Assembly: GCF_000812465.1 (NCBI RefSeq)
Contig: NZ_JWMA01000010.1
Location: 1-32,012, forward strand
Reading direction: 5' to 3'
DNA length: 32,012 nt
Source: Cupriavidus sp. IDO
GTDB lineage: Bacteria; Pseudomonadota; Gammaproteobacteria; Burkholderiales; Burkholderiaceae
Shown here: in pieces, positions 7,944 through 17,137 of the stretch
Layout of the letters: every line of letters starts with the position of its first letter
Numbering within the stretch: position 1 is the stretch's first letter
Notes under the pieces: generated by a model
Databases searched by the model: none
The model's input: only the letters and a program-made list of their open reading frames with translations
Told to the model about the DNA's origin: nothing
Translations under genes and position numbers: made by a program

Positions 7944-8969
7944 TTACCGTCCTGCCGGACCCGCGACGCCGCAGGCCTGCACCAGCCGCGGCGCGATGCG
8001 CGGCAGCGGCAGTATCTCGCTGGCCGCGTCGATGGCCGCCGCCGCCTTCGGCATGCCGTACACCGCGCTGGTTGCCTGGTCCTGCGCGATGGTCAGGTAG
8101 CCGCGATCGCGCATGGCCTTGAGTCCCAGTGCACCGTCGCGGCCCATGCCGGTCAGCAGCACGCCGATCGCGTCGCCGCGCCAGTGTTCCACCACGCTTT
8201 CAAAAAACACGTCGATGGATGGCCGGTACAGGTAGTCGCAGGGTTGTTCGGTATAGACCATGCGTGACGGGCCGGCCAGCCGCAGGTGATTGTTGGTGCC
8301 GGCAAGCAGCACGATGCCGGCCTGCGGCGCTTCGCCGGCGCGCGCGACGCGCACGGACACCGCGCACTGCGCGTCGAGCCATTCGGCCATGCCGCCGGCG
8401 AACGCTTCGTCCACGTGCTGGACGGCGACCACCGCCGCGCTGAAGTTCGCCGGCAGGGCGCTCAGCAGCGTGGCCAGCGCCGCCGGCCCGCCGGCCGAGG
8501 CGCCGATGGCCACCAGCCGCGGCGCCGCCAGTGCCCGGGGCGCCGCGGACAGTGCATGCTGGGGCACGACCCGCCCGGCCAGCAGCCGGCCGATATTGCG
8601 CATCTTGCGCAGCAGCGGACCGGCGGCCAGTTGCGCATCGGGTTCGGCCAAGGTGGGCGTGTCCACCGCGTCGATGGCGCCATGGCCCATTGCATCGAAC
8701 ACTTGCGTGGCATTGCGGCCGAGATCCATCGTGACCACCACGATGGCGCAGGGCGAGGCCGCCATGATGCGGCGCGTGGCTTCCACGCCGTCCATGACCG
8801 GCATCAGCAGGTCCATCAGGATCAGGTCGGGGGTATGGCTGGCGGCCATCTGCACGGCCTGCTCGCCGTTGCCCGCGACCCAGGTGATCTCGAACGACGG
8901 GTCGAGCGCAATGGCGCGGCGCAGTGCGGTCACTGCCAGTGGCGAGTCATTGACGATGCCGACTTTCAT
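7944..8969 (-). CDS. wspF: WspF chemotaxis-type methylesterase response regulator (CheB family)
   Basis: Removes methyl groups from receptor WspA and so damps the Wsp signal. In Pseudomonas, loss of wspF locks the pathway on and gives wrinkly colonies. The 341 residues comprise a receiver domain with phospho-acceptor D53 (LILMDLLMP) and a C-terminal methylesterase domain. The catalytic triad is visible: S158 in GASAGGP, H185 in QHVD and D278 in GMGRDGA, so the enzyme looks functional. Its ATG overlaps the wspE stop by four bases (ATGA), indicating translational coupling. The proximal neighbour is wspR. Confidence 0.95.
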   Translation of the reverse strand: MKVGIVNDSPLAVTALRRAIALDPSFEITWVAGNGEQAVQMAASHTPDLILMDLLMPVMDGVEATRRIMAASPCAIVVVTMDLGRNATQVFDAMGHGAIDAVDTPTLAEPDAQLAAGPLLRKMRNIGRLLAGRVVPQHALSAAPRALAAPRLVAIGASAGGPAALATLLSALPANFSAAVVAVQHVDEAFAGGMAEWLDAQCAVSVRVARAGEAPQAGIVLLAGTNNHLRLAGPSRMVYTEQPCDYLYRPSIDVFFESVVEHWRGDAIGVLLTGMGRDGALGLKAMRDRGYLTIAQDQATSAVYGMPKAAAAIDAASEILPLPRIAPRLVQACGVAGPAGR

Positions 8970-11239
8970 GTACGTGCCTCACCGATCAGGTCCTGCACCG
9001 CATCCAGCAGCGCGGCGTCATGGAAACTGCCTTTCGCCAGGTAGTAATCCGCGCCGGCCTGCAGGCCGCGCTCGCGGTCCTGCTCGCGGTCCTTGTACGA
9101 CACCACCATCACCGGCAACTGGTGCATGCGCGGTTCCTGCCGGATCAGCCCCACCAGCTCGATGCCGTCCATGCGAGGCATGTCGATATCGGTGATGACC
9201 AGGTCGAACGGCTCCGCGCGCAGCACGTTCCAGCCGTCCATGCCATCCACCGCGACCGCCACATCGTAGCCCCGGCCGGCCAGCAGCTTGCGCTCCAGTT
9301 CGCGCACCGTCAGCGAATCGTCCACCACCAGCACGCGCTTGCGGCGCACCGGCGCGGCTGCCGCGGCACCGTGGCGGACCCGCTCGATGCGGCCTTCCGA
9401 CACCAGCTTCTCCACCGAGCGGATCATGTCCTCGACATCGAAGATCAGGACCGGCGTGCCGTCGTCGGTCAGGCTGCCTGCGGCGATGTCCTTGATCTTG
9501 CCCAGCGCCTGCGCCAGCGGCTGCACGACCAGCAGGCGTTCGCCCAGCATGCGGTCCACCGCAATACCGTAGACGCGCTCCTGTTCGCCGATGATGACAA
9601 CCGGCACGTGGTCGTCCTGGTGCGGGCTTTCAGGGCGCTGCAGGACCTGCGCCGCGCTGACCAGGCCAACCGCCCGCCCTTCGTGGCGGAAGTGCTGGTG
9701 GTTCTCGGTCTGTTCGATCTCTTCCCGGCGCACGGCCGCGGCGCGCACCACGCGCCCGAGCGGGAACGCGTAGGCTTCGCCGGCCACCTCGACCAGCAGC
9801 GTGCGCACCACCGAAAGCGTCAGCGGCAACTCCAGCAGGAAATGCAGGCCCTGCCCGGGCTGCTGTGTCACGCGCAGGCTGCCGCGCACCTGGCGCACCA
9901 TCTCCTGCACCGCGTCCAGGCCCACGCCGCGCCCCGATACCTCGGAGACGGTCTCGCGCATGCTGAAGCCGGGCAGCAGCAGGAATTCGAGCAGCTCGGC
10001 CTGCGACAGCTTCGTGGCCGTTTCTTCCGAGGCCAGCCGGCGCCGCACGATGGCGTGGCGCAGCAAGTCGATATCGACGCCCGCGCCGTCGTCGGCAATC
10101 TCGATCACCAGCCGGCCGGCGTTGTGCCGGGCCTGCAGCGTGACGCATCCTTCGGACGCCTTGCCGCTGGCCACGCGCACGTCCGGCGCTTCGATGCCAT
10201 GGTCGACGGCATTGCGCAGCAGGTGCGCCAGCGGTGCGTCCAGCGCTTCAAGGATGTCGCGGTCCACCTGCGTGCCGGCGCCGACCAGCTCCAGGTGCAC
10301 GTGCTTGCCGAGCGCGCGTCCCAGGTCGCGCACCATGCGTGCGTAGCCGGCCAGGCCATCGGAGAGCGGCCGCATGCGGCAGGCCAGCGCCGTGTCGTAC
10401 AGCCGGCGTGCCAGCCGGCCGGCGCGATGGTCGTACTGGTCGAATTCTTCCAGGCGCTGCGACAGGTGCTGGTGGCTGTCTTCGAGCAGGCGGCGTGCCT
10501 CGGCCAGCGCGGCCTGGGCGTGCGGGTCGGCGGCGGCGCCGGCCAGGGCGTCGCGCAGCGTATCCATGGCCTGCAGCGCGCGCATCTGCTGGCGGCGCGC
10601 CTGCTGCATCGATTTGCCGAACGGATGGAGCCAGTGCGATTCCACCATGGCCTCGCCGGACATGGCGAGGAGCTGGTCGAGCGCGTCGGCGTTGACGCGC
10701 AGCATGCGCTCCTGCGCGTCGGCTTGCGCGCCGGCGGCCGGACCGGCTGCGGGGGCGGGCGGCACGTCCGCGGCAGGCGCCTCCGGTGGCGCGGCATCCG
10801 GCACGGCAGGGGCGATGGGTGGCGGCTCCAGGCCGTCGATCAGTGCATTCAGGTGTGCGGCAAAGGCTCCGATCTCCGCTTCGCCCTGGCGCTCGTACCA
10901 GGCCGGATCGCCGGCGGGCGGATGGCCGATGCGCTGCAGCAGGTCGGTGCCCTGCAGCAGGGCATCGATATGCGCCGCGCCAAGCCGCAGGCCGCCGCCC
11001 TGTGCGGCGACCAGGCAGTCTTCCATGACATGCGCCACCTGCACGCCGCCGTCCAGCCCGACAATGCGCGCGGCGCCCTTGAGCGAGTGCGCGGCGCGCA
11101 TGCAGGCTTCCAGCTGCTCGGCGGCGGTGGGGTCGCGCTCCAGCGCCAGCAGGCCGATATTGAGCACTTCGGCCTGCGAGTCGGCCTCGAGCGCGAACAG
11201 TTCCAGCAGCGAGGCGTCGCGCAGCTGTTCGGGATTCAT
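8966..11239 (-). CDS. wspE: WspE hybrid chemosensory histidine kinase (CheA-REC)
   Basis: Central kinase of the Wsp complex. It autophosphorylates and passes phosphate to WspR and WspF. The 757 residues contain an HPt domain (about 1-110) with H51 in AAHSLKGAARI. An Ala/Pro-rich linker (about 138-175) and a dimerisation helix pair follow. The HATPase domain has N-box HLLRNAVDHG (339-348), G1 DDGAGVD (383-389) and G2 GRGVGL (436-441). A CheW-like domain (about 475-610) precedes a C-terminal receiver (about 635-757) with phospho-acceptor D684. All key residues are present. The length is close to the family. It overlaps wspD by four bases upstream and wspF by four downstream. Confidence 0.96.
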   Translation of the reverse strand: MNPEQLRDASLLELFALEADSQAEVLNIGLLALERDPTAAEQLEACMRAAHSLKGAARIVGLDGGVQVAHVMEDCLVAAQGGGLRLGAAHIDALLQGTDLLQRIGHPPAGDPAWYERQGEAEIGAFAAHLNALIDGLEPPPIAPAVPDAAPPEAPAADVPPAPAAGPAAGAQADAQERMLRVNADALDQLLAMSGEAMVESHWLHPFGKSMQQARRQQMRALQAMDTLRDALAGAAADPHAQAALAEARRLLEDSHQHLSQRLEEFDQYDHRAGRLARRLYDTALACRMRPLSDGLAGYARMVRDLGRALGKHVHLELVGAGTQVDRDILEALDAPLAHLLRNAVDHGIEAPDVRVASGKASEGCVTLQARHNAGRLVIEIADDGAGVDIDLLRHAIVRRRLASEETATKLSQAELLEFLLLPGFSMRETVSEVSGRGVGLDAVQEMVRQVRGSLRVTQQPGQGLHFLLELPLTLSVVRTLLVEVAGEAYAFPLGRVVRAAAVRREEIEQTENHQHFRHEGRAVGLVSAAQVLQRPESPHQDDHVPVVIIGEQERVYGIAVDRMLGERLLVVQPLAQALGKIKDIAAGSLTDDGTPVLIFDVEDMIRSVEKLVSEGRIERVRHGAAAAAPVRRKRVLVVDDSLTVRELERKLLAGRGYDVAVAVDGMDGWNVLRAEPFDLVITDIDMPRMDGIELVGLIRQEPRMHQLPVMVVSYKDREQDRERGLQAGADYYLAKGSFHDAALLDAVQDLIGEART

Positions 11240-11919
11240 GCCAGGCTCCGGGTCAGCGCCTGCCGCACCAGCGCGGCGTCCAGCAGGCCGACGCTGCGGC
11301 CTGCATCGGCAAACAGTGCCTGCGTGTACCGGGCCGAGGTGCGCTCCAGCGTTGCCGGCAAGGGCTGCAGCGCAGCGCTGGCAACCCGCCTCATACCCGC
11401 GACCTCGGCTACCGGCAGGGCGATGGCGCCGCGGCCCTGGTCAAGGATCAGGAAGCGGCGGCCGGACCCGTCATGGCTATCGTCGGCCGTGGCCGCGCCG
11501 AACAGCATGGCCAGCGAGATGCAGGGCAGCAGGTTGCCGCGCACGCTGGCCACGCCAAGCATGGCGGCGTCGCGCCGGTGCGGCAGGCTGTGCAAGGGGC
11601 AGGGGGCGGTGACTTCGCCCAGCGCGGCGGTCGGCAGCGCCAGCCATTCATCGCCCACGCGGAATACCAGGCACGACAGCGACGCCTCGCGCTGCGCAAA
11701 TGCGGGCGCTTCCTCCAGGCCGAGCGCGGAGGCGTGGAGCACTTCGCTGCGGGTCTGCGCGTCGAGCAGCGCGACGGCCGCGTGGGAGTAGACCTGGCAA
11801 TTACGGCAATGGATGTGCTCGGCCAGCCTGGGGCAGCTGCCGTCGCCGCGAACGCCGATGCGGCGCCAGCAGTCGTCGATCTGCACTGCGGGGGAGATTG
11901 CGAGGGAAGGCTCAGCCAT
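11236..11919 (-). CDS. wspD: WspD CheW-like coupling protein
   Basis: Second coupling protein of the Wsp complex, thought to link WspA to WspE. The product is 227 residues. After about 15 residues it has the conserved N-terminal block DDCWRRIGVRGD followed by C29, H36, C38 and C41 (HIHCRNC). The CheW fold begins near residue 80 (LSCLVFRVGDEWLALPTAAL) and includes GVASVRGNLLPCISLAMLFG. The start is ATG 11919, overlapping the wspC stop by eight bases; the frame is open further upstream, but that stretch lies inside wspC and has shadow-like composition. The cysteine cluster is unusual for a CheW protein (see findings). Confidence 0.92.
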   Translation of the reverse strand: MAEPSLAISPAVQIDDCWRRIGVRGDGSCPRLAEHIHCRNCQVYSHAAVALLDAQTRSEVLHASALGLEEAPAFAQREASLSCLVFRVGDEWLALPTAALGEVTAPCPLHSLPHRRDAAMLGVASVRGNLLPCISLAMLFGAATADDSHDGSGRRFLILDQGRGAIALPVAEVAGMRRVASAALQPLPATLERTSARYTQALFADAGRSVGLLDAALVRQALTRSLA

Positions 11920-13174
11920 GGTCTGTCCGGGTGTGGCGTTGCGCGCGGTGGCGCAGGCGCGTGGCGCCGGTGTGGTCGCCTTCGGTGTCACACAGCGCCG
12001 CCAGGTGGTAGAGCGCCTCCTGGTGGGCCGGATCGAGATAGAGTGCCTTGCGGTACGACTCGTGCGCGTCCGAGGTGCGCCCAGCGGCGTCATACAGCAC
12101 GCCAAGCATGCAATAGGCGTCGGCGCCGGGGCCTTGCCGCGCCAGCAGGGCCAGGCAGGCCGACGTTGCCGCGGCGAGATCGCCACGATCGGCGAGGCCG
12201 GCGACCGCGGCCAGCGCATCAGGCATTTCTTCGCGCCTGGCAGGCTGCGGCGCAGCCTTGTGCGGGACGCGGCGGGGCTTGTGAGCGGCTGGTGCCGGCG
12301 CTTGCCGGACTGGCGGAGGCTGCCGGGCCGTCACCAGTGGCAACACTGCCGGCCAATCGCAGCGCTGCGCGGTGCCAACGCCGGCGGCCTTGTGGAAAGC
12401 AAAAGCCAGCGGCACGCCGGCTGCGGCCAGCCCCTGCGCGCTGAGCACGCTGGCTTCGGCCGGCCCGACGAAGATCATGCCGTCTTGCGCGGTCAGGCGC
12501 ACCAGCGTGCGAACGGCGCGCGCCTGCGCGTCGGCATCGAAATAGATCAGCAGGTTGCGGCAGAAAACGAAGTCGTACGGCGCCTCTCCCGCCAGCAGGT
12601 TCGGATCGACCAGGTTCCCGCGCAGCAGCCGCACCTGCGCGCGCACGTGGGCATCGACGGAATAGCCGCCGGCGCAGGGCGAGAAATGGCGATCGCGGAA
12701 GTCGAGCGGGGTGCCGCGGAAAGAGTTGCTGCCGTACTGGCCGGCGCGCGCGCGTTCGAGCGAGCGGGCGCTGATGTCTACGGCGTCGACCTGGAAACGC
12801 CCGGCGGGGATGCCGGCATCGAGCAGGGCCATGGCGATGGAGTAGGGCTCTTCGCCGCTGGAGCAGGGCAGGCTCAGCACGCGCAGGTGCCTGGCGCCGT
12901 CGCCGAATATGCGCTCGGCGGCAAAGCGGCCAAGCGCGAGCAAGGCCTCGCGATGCCGGAAGAACCAGGTCTCCGGCACGATCACCGCCTCGATCAGGGC
13001 CTGGAACTCATCGGGCGCGCTATGCAGCAGGTTCCAGTAGGCCTGGTGGTCGCCGGCCTGCACCGCCGCCAGGCGCTCGCGCACGGCGCGCTCCAGCACA
13101 CCGCTGCCGATGGCGGCGGCGTCCAGCCCGATGCGGGCCTTGAGCAGGGCTTCGATATGCGCGGCGGTGGTCAT
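11912..13174 (-). CDS. wspC: WspC chemoreceptor methyltransferase with TPR tail (CheR family)
   Basis: Methylates glutamates of WspA using S-adenosylmethionine and so sensitises the pathway. The 420 residues contain a CheR N-terminal helical domain (about 1-75), then the methyltransferase fold with SAM-site motif LPCSSGEEPYS (102-112), acidic D130/D133 and FCRNLLIYF (204-212). A Pro/Ala/Lys-rich linker (about 295-335) leads to a C-terminal TPR segment (DAYCMLGVLYDAAGRTSDAH and the following pair of helices), the arrangement known for WspC. The start is ATG 13174, which overlaps the wspB stop by four bases (ATGA). A longer frame from 13252 would run back into wspB and is rejected. Confidence 0.95.
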   Translation of the reverse strand: MTTAAHIEALLKARIGLDAAAIGSGVLERAVRERLAAVQAGDHQAYWNLLHSAPDEFQALIEAVIVPETWFFRHREALLALGRFAAERIFGDGARHLRVLSLPCSSGEEPYSIAMALLDAGIPAGRFQVDAVDISARSLERARAGQYGSNSFRGTPLDFRDRHFSPCAGGYSVDAHVRAQVRLLRGNLVDPNLLAGEAPYDFVFCRNLLIYFDADAQARAVRTLVRLTAQDGMIFVGPAEASVLSAQGLAAAGVPLAFAFHKAAGVGTAQRCDWPAVLPLVTARQPPPVRQAPAPAAHKPRRVPHKAAPQPARREEMPDALAAVAGLADRGDLAAATSACLALLARQGPGADAYCMLGVLYDAAGRTSDAHESYRKALYLDPAHQEALYHLAALCDTEGDHTGATRLRHRAQRHTRTDHG

Positions 13175-13647
13175 GGTGCCGGTAGCGCGAGGTCGTCGGC
13201 AAACAGCATCGCGTGGACGTGGTCGGGCAACAGCGCATTCACGCGCACCCACTGCACCAGCCCGCGCGCGTCGTGCCGGACCGGACCCAGGTAGCGGGCA
13301 ATGCCGGGGTCGATGCCGCCGTCGGCAAACGATTCGGGCGCGCAGCGCAGCGTCTCGGTAGCGTGCTCGAGCCGCAGGCCAAGCAGGCGCGGCGGTTCGG
13401 ACGCCTGGCGGCGGTAGTGGACCAGCACTGTGCGGGTACTGGTGCGCAGGGCGGCCGGCACGCCGGTCGCCAGTGCTGTCATGTCGATCACGGGCACCGT
13501 CTGCCCGCGGCGCGCCAGCAGGCCCGCCACCCAGCCTGGCGCGCCCGGCATCTGCTTGAGCGTGACCAGCGGCAAGACCTCGGCCACCTCGGCGGCATCG
13601 AGCGCATAGTGGTCGTTACCCAGGCGGAACAGCAGGAACAGTTTCAT
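13171..13647 (-). CDS. wspB: WspB CheW-like coupling protein
   Basis: A 158-residue single-domain CheW-type scaffold protein. It starts MKLFLLFRLGNDHYALDAAE, the usual CheW beginning in which the domain starts within a few residues. It continues with EVLPLVTLKQMPGAPGWVAG and RRGQTVPVIDM, matching the CheW central motif. The role by family and operon position is to hold kinase WspE in the receptor array with WspA and WspD. It lies 12 bases after wspA and overlaps wspC by four bases. Confidence 0.93.
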   Translation of the reverse strand: MKLFLLFRLGNDHYALDAAEVAEVLPLVTLKQMPGAPGWVAGLLARRGQTVPVIDMTALATGVPAALRTSTRTVLVHYRRQASEPPRLLGLRLEHATETLRCAPESFADGGIDPGIARYLGPVRHDARGLVQWVRVNALLPDHVHAMLFADDLALPAP

Positions 13648-13659
13648 CCGGAGGGGCTT

Positions 13660-15279
13660 CTATACCTTGAAGCGCGACACGCCGCTGCGCAGCTCGTTTG
13701 CCACCAGCGTCAGCTCGTCAATGGCCTGGCTCGACTGGCGCAGCGATTCGACGGTCTGCTGCGCGGCCTCGGACAGCTGCATCAGCGCCTGGTTGATCTG
13801 CTCGGCGCCGCCGGCCTGTGCCTGCATGCCTTCGCTCACCATCTGCACGCGCGGCGCCAGCGACTGCACCTGACCGATGATCTGCGAGAGCTGGTCGCCC
13901 ACCTGCGTGACATCCGACATGCCGCGGCGCACTTCTTCCGAGAACTTGTCCATGCCCATGACGCCGGCGGCTACGGCGGACTGGATCTCGCGCACCATCT
14001 GCTCGATATCGTAGGTGGCGACCGCGGTCTGGTCGGCCAGGCGGCGGATTTCGGTGGCAACCACCGAAAAGCCGCGCCCGTACTCGCCGGCCTTTTCGGC
14101 CTCGATGGCGGCATTGAGGGACAGCAGGTTGGTCTGGTCGGCCACCTTGGCGATGGTGGTCACCACCTGGTTGATGTTGCCGGCCTTTTCATTGAGCGTG
14201 GCCAGCTTGGCGTTGACCGAACCGGCGGCCTCCATCACGTGCTGCATGGTGCCTTCCATGCGCGACAGGCCGACCTGGCCGGTGCCCGCCAGCCCGGCGG
14301 TCTGCTCGGCGGCATTCGAGACTTCATGGATGGTGCGCACCAGGTCACGGGCGGTCGCGGAAATCTCGCGCGAGGTGGCGCCGATCTGCGTCGTGGTGGC
14401 GGCGGTCTCGGTGGCGGTGGCCTGCTGCTGGCGCGCGGTGGCGGCAATCTCGTTGACCGAGGTCGTGACCTGGATCGCCGAGCGCTGCGCCTGACCGACC
14501 AGGGAAGTCAGCTCGCCGGACATCTGGTTGAAGCCTTCCTCCACCGCCTGGAACTCGTCATTGCGGCCAAGGGCCATGCGCACCCGCAGGTCGCCGCCGC
14601 GCATGCCCGACAGCAAGCCGACGATGGACTTCATCGGCACCGTAATCGCGCGCAGCAGCAGGTAGCCGCAGATGGCGGCGGCGGCCACTGCAATCAGCAA
14701 GGCCACTTCGATACTGACCTTGGCAGAACCGACGGCGTTGTTGATGCCATGTGCAGAGCGTTCAGCGACGGCGCTGTTGTCGTCGACGAGCTTCTGCGCC
14801 TGCGCGCGGCCTTCGCTCCAGAGGCGGTGCACATCACCGCGCAGGAGGGCCTCTGCGGCAGCATTGCCCTTCCAGCTGGCAGGATACACAAGCGCCTGGG
14901 CGGCCTGGTCGTAGTTCGCCCGCAGTGACTTGTAGACATTGAACGCGGCCCGGTCGTTGTCACGCGCGATGGTGGTCTCGTACTGCTGCTCCAGCTTGTC
15001 CAGGCGCTGCATGGCGTTGGCGCTCTGCTGCTGGAGGCGCTGGCGCTCCGCGTCGTCATCGGCGTTGACCGTCTGCCAGGCCAGCACGTAGAGCTCGCCC
15101 CAGGCGCCACGGATGCCGGTGCTGTAGGTCAGCCCCGGCAACGCGTCGGTCAGCATCACGTTGGTTTCCCGCTCGATCGCCGTCAGGCGGTTGTACGCAA
15201 CGACGCTCATCAGCGTCATGACCAGCAGGATGAAGGTAAAGCTCGCCAGGATGCGTGTGCGGATGGTCCATTGATTCAC
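13660..15279 (-). CDS. wspA: WspA membrane-bound chemoreceptor (MCP)
   Basis: Receptor that senses surface contact or envelope stress and feeds the Wsp pathway. The 539 residues comprise a first membrane helix (about 10-30), a periplasmic four-helix-bundle sensor (about 31-188), a second membrane helix (about 189-210), a HAMP domain (about 211-263) and a long cytoplasmic signalling coiled coil. The latter holds the conserved hairpin tip: [20 protein letters not shown] and [13 protein letters not shown]. The length matches Pseudomonas WspA. The start is taken as GTG 15279, just before [15 protein letters not shown]. The frame is open to 15621, but that extra part overlaps the divergent GGDEF-EAL gene and has no signal-like character. 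The ribosome binding site is weak. It is first in the wsp operon. Confidence 0.94.
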   Translation of the reverse strand: MNQWTIRTRILASFTFILLVMTLMSVVAYNRLTAIERETNVMLTDALPGLTYSTGIRGAWGELYVLAWQTVNADDDAERQRLQQQSANAMQRLDKLEQQYETTIARDNDRAAFNVYKSLRANYDQAAQALVYPASWKGNAAAEALLRGDVHRLWSEGRAQAQKLVDDNSAVAERSAHGINNAVGSAKVSIEVALLIAVAAAAICGYLLLRAITVPMKSIVGLLSGMRGGDLRVRMALGRNDEFQAVEEGFNQMSGELTSLVGQAQRSAIQVTTSVNEIAATARQQQATATETAATTTQIGATSREISATARDLVRTIHEVSNAAEQTAGLAGTGQVGLSRMEGTMQHVMEAAGSVNAKLATLNEKAGNINQVVTTIAKVADQTNLLSLNAAIEAEKAGEYGRGFSVVATEIRRLADQTAVATYDIEQMVREIQSAVAAGVMGMDKFSEEVRRGMSDVTQVGDQLSQIIGQVQSLAPRVQMVSEGMQAQAGGAEQINQALMQLSEAAQQTVESLRQSSQAIDELTLVANELRSGVSRFKV

Positions 15280-15509
15280 GGTTCGGTTCCCGGTTATGTT
15301 TTTTCGAGGGGCAGGGTTTGTCCGCAGTGCCAGGCGTGGCGCAGGCGCCGGCCTGCCGGCTGGCATATTGCGCCGTAGGGTACTGGAAGGCCCGCCACCT
15401 TTCAACGACACCGGCTTGTCTGCATCCCGGGCCGTTGTGTCGCAGCATTGCAATTCGGAATCGCTTGATTTTTTCATGGTTTTCGTCACACTTGCTAAAT
15501 TGCTGACCG

Positions 15510-16874
15510 GTGACAATGTCGATAATTTCAGATGGGGCAGGGATGGTGGCCAAGTCGGGGGCGAAGGCGACTGGCGCTTCGCCAGACTCGGATCTCGATC
15601 CGCTGACCGGCGTCGAGACACGCCAGGGATTCTTGAAGCGGCTGGAGGCGCGCCTGCAGAGCGAGGCAGCGCCGCGTTTCGCTTTGCTGCTGATCGGCAT
15701 TGACGATTTCCGCGCCTTCAACGACATGCATGGACATGCAGAAGGCGACATCATCCTCCAGCGGGTGGCGCGCCGCCTGCGCGATGCATCGCCGCGCGAT
15801 GCCGTGATCGCGCGCATCGGCAGCGACGAGTTCTCGGTCCTGCTGCCCTCCATTTCCGACCCGACGCTGGTGCGCCATGTCAGCGCCGCCATCCTTTCCA
15901 TGCTTTCCGCTCCGCACGAGCATGCCGGCCGCCGCCACCACGTGCTGGCCAGCATCGGCGCCTGCGTGATGCCGGCGGCGGGCGACCTCAGTTCCGACGT
16001 GCTGGCCGCTGCGAGCCTGGCGCTGGCACGCGCCAAGCACGACGGCGGCCGCACCATCCGCTTCTTCAAGCCGCAGATGCGTTCGGACGTGACCACGCGG
16101 CTGTCGCTGGTGCAGGCCCTGCACGAAGCCTATGCGCAACGGCAGTTCGAGCTGCTTTACCAGCCCCAGGTAGACCTGCGTGACGGCCGCGTGCTGGGCG
16201 CCGAAGCCCTGCTGCGCTGGCGCCATCCGACGCGCGGCCTGCTGTTGCCGGCCAGCTTTATCGATGCCCTGGCCGCCAGCAGCATCGCGAGCGACGTCGG
16301 CATGTGGCTGCTCCAGACCGCCTGCGCGCAGGCGCGGGCGTGGTCCCTCGCCTTTGGCCTGCAGGCACCGCGGGTGGCCATCAACCTGTTTGCGGCGCAG
16401 CTTGCCGAAAGCCGGCTGCTGACTGAAGTCCGCCACGTCCTGCGCGCGCTGGAACTGGCACCCGGCAGCCTGGAGATCGAGATCACCGAAACCATCGCCC
16501 TGCAGCAGGGCGACGAGGTCTCGGACCAGCTCCAGGCCCTGCGCCGCGACGGCGTGACCCTGACCTGCGACGACTTTGGCACCGGCTATGCCTCGCTCAG
16601 CTTCCTGAAGTCCTTCCCGGTCGACCGCCTCAAGATCGACCAGTCGTTTATCCGCAACGTCACCCAGGATCCGGTCGATGCGGCGATCGTGCGCTCCGTC
16701 ATCAATGTGGGCGACAGCCTGCGCATCGGCGTGGTCGCCGAGGGCGTGGAAACCCCCGAGCAGCGTGACTTTCTGCTGGCCAACGGCTGCCACGAAGCGC
16801 AGGGCTACCTCTACGGCCGCCCGATGCCCGCCGAGCGCCTTACCGAACACCTGCGCCAGCAGGCCGGTTCCTGA
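15510..16874 (+). CDS. GGDEF-EAL protein, probable c-di-GMP phosphodiesterase
   Basis: A cytosolic two-domain protein of 454 residues (443 if it starts at ATG 15543). The GGDEF domain (about 30-185) has GSDEF at 104-108 in place of GGDEF, so cyclase activity is doubtful and a GTP-binding regulatory role is plausible. The EAL domain (about 195-450) looks catalytically complete: EAL 232-234, NLF 292-294, EITET 324-328, DDFGTGY 354-360, K375 and EGVET 411-415. The expected net activity is hydrolysis of c-di-GMP. There is no membrane segment or sensor domain. The frame opens at GTG 15510; ATG 15516 and ATG 15543 are alternatives, the last with a GGGGCAGGG just before it. It is divergent from wspA, with 230 bases between them. 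Confidence 0.9.
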   Translation: MTMSIISDGAGMVAKSGAKATGASPDSDLDPLTGVETRQGFLKRLEARLQSEAAPRFALLLIGIDDFRAFNDMHGHAEGDIILQRVARRLRDASPRDAVIARIGSDEFSVLLPSISDPTLVRHVSAAILSMLSAPHEHAGRRHHVLASIGACVMPAAGDLSSDVLAAASLALARAKHDGGRTIRFFKPQMRSDVTTRLSLVQALHEAYAQRQFELLYQPQVDLRDGRVLGAEALLRWRHPTRGLLLPASFIDALAASSIASDVGMWLLQTACAQARAWSLAFGLQAPRVAINLFAAQLAESRLLTEVRHVLRALELAPGSLEIEITETIALQQGDEVSDQLQALRRDGVTLTCDDFGTGYASLSFLKSFPVDRLKIDQSFIRNVTQDPVDAAIVRSVINVGDSLRIGVVAEGVETPEQRDFLLANGCHEAQGYLYGRPMPAERLTEHLRQQAGS

Positions 16875-17137
16875 CCGGGCCGGACGGCGCCTGACCTTCC
16901 CACAGACTTGTTTCCGGCTTTGACCGGCTTGCCGGGGCCATGGCGGAGCCAAAGACGTGCGCGCGGCCCCGCGCCTGCCTCCGGGCCGGGCATGCCCACG
17001 GTGCGTCGCAGCAAGAGGAAATACGTGCTTACAAAGTCTGGTCGGCCCGGACTGCCGCCGCGCGTTTTGCCATGTATGGTGATAGCAGGATGGCCGCGCC
17101 TGCGGCGCACGCTGTCCGCACCCGATACCCGGAATCC

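Noticed and set aside
9020..11791. 923-codon plus-strand frame opposite wspE and wspD
   Set aside because: Gln/His/Arg/Ala-rich antisense shadow. The minus strand carries clear kinase motifs.
11813..14928. Two long plus-strand frames (about 490 and 570 codons) opposite wspC, wspB and wspA
   Set aside because: Compositionally biased shadows without ribosome binding sites; all conserved motifs are on the minus strand.
15280..15621. N-terminal extension of WspA (frame open to 15621)
   Set aside because: It overlaps the divergent GGDEF-EAL coding region, is unlike any receptor N-terminus, and the membrane helix begins just after GTG 15279.
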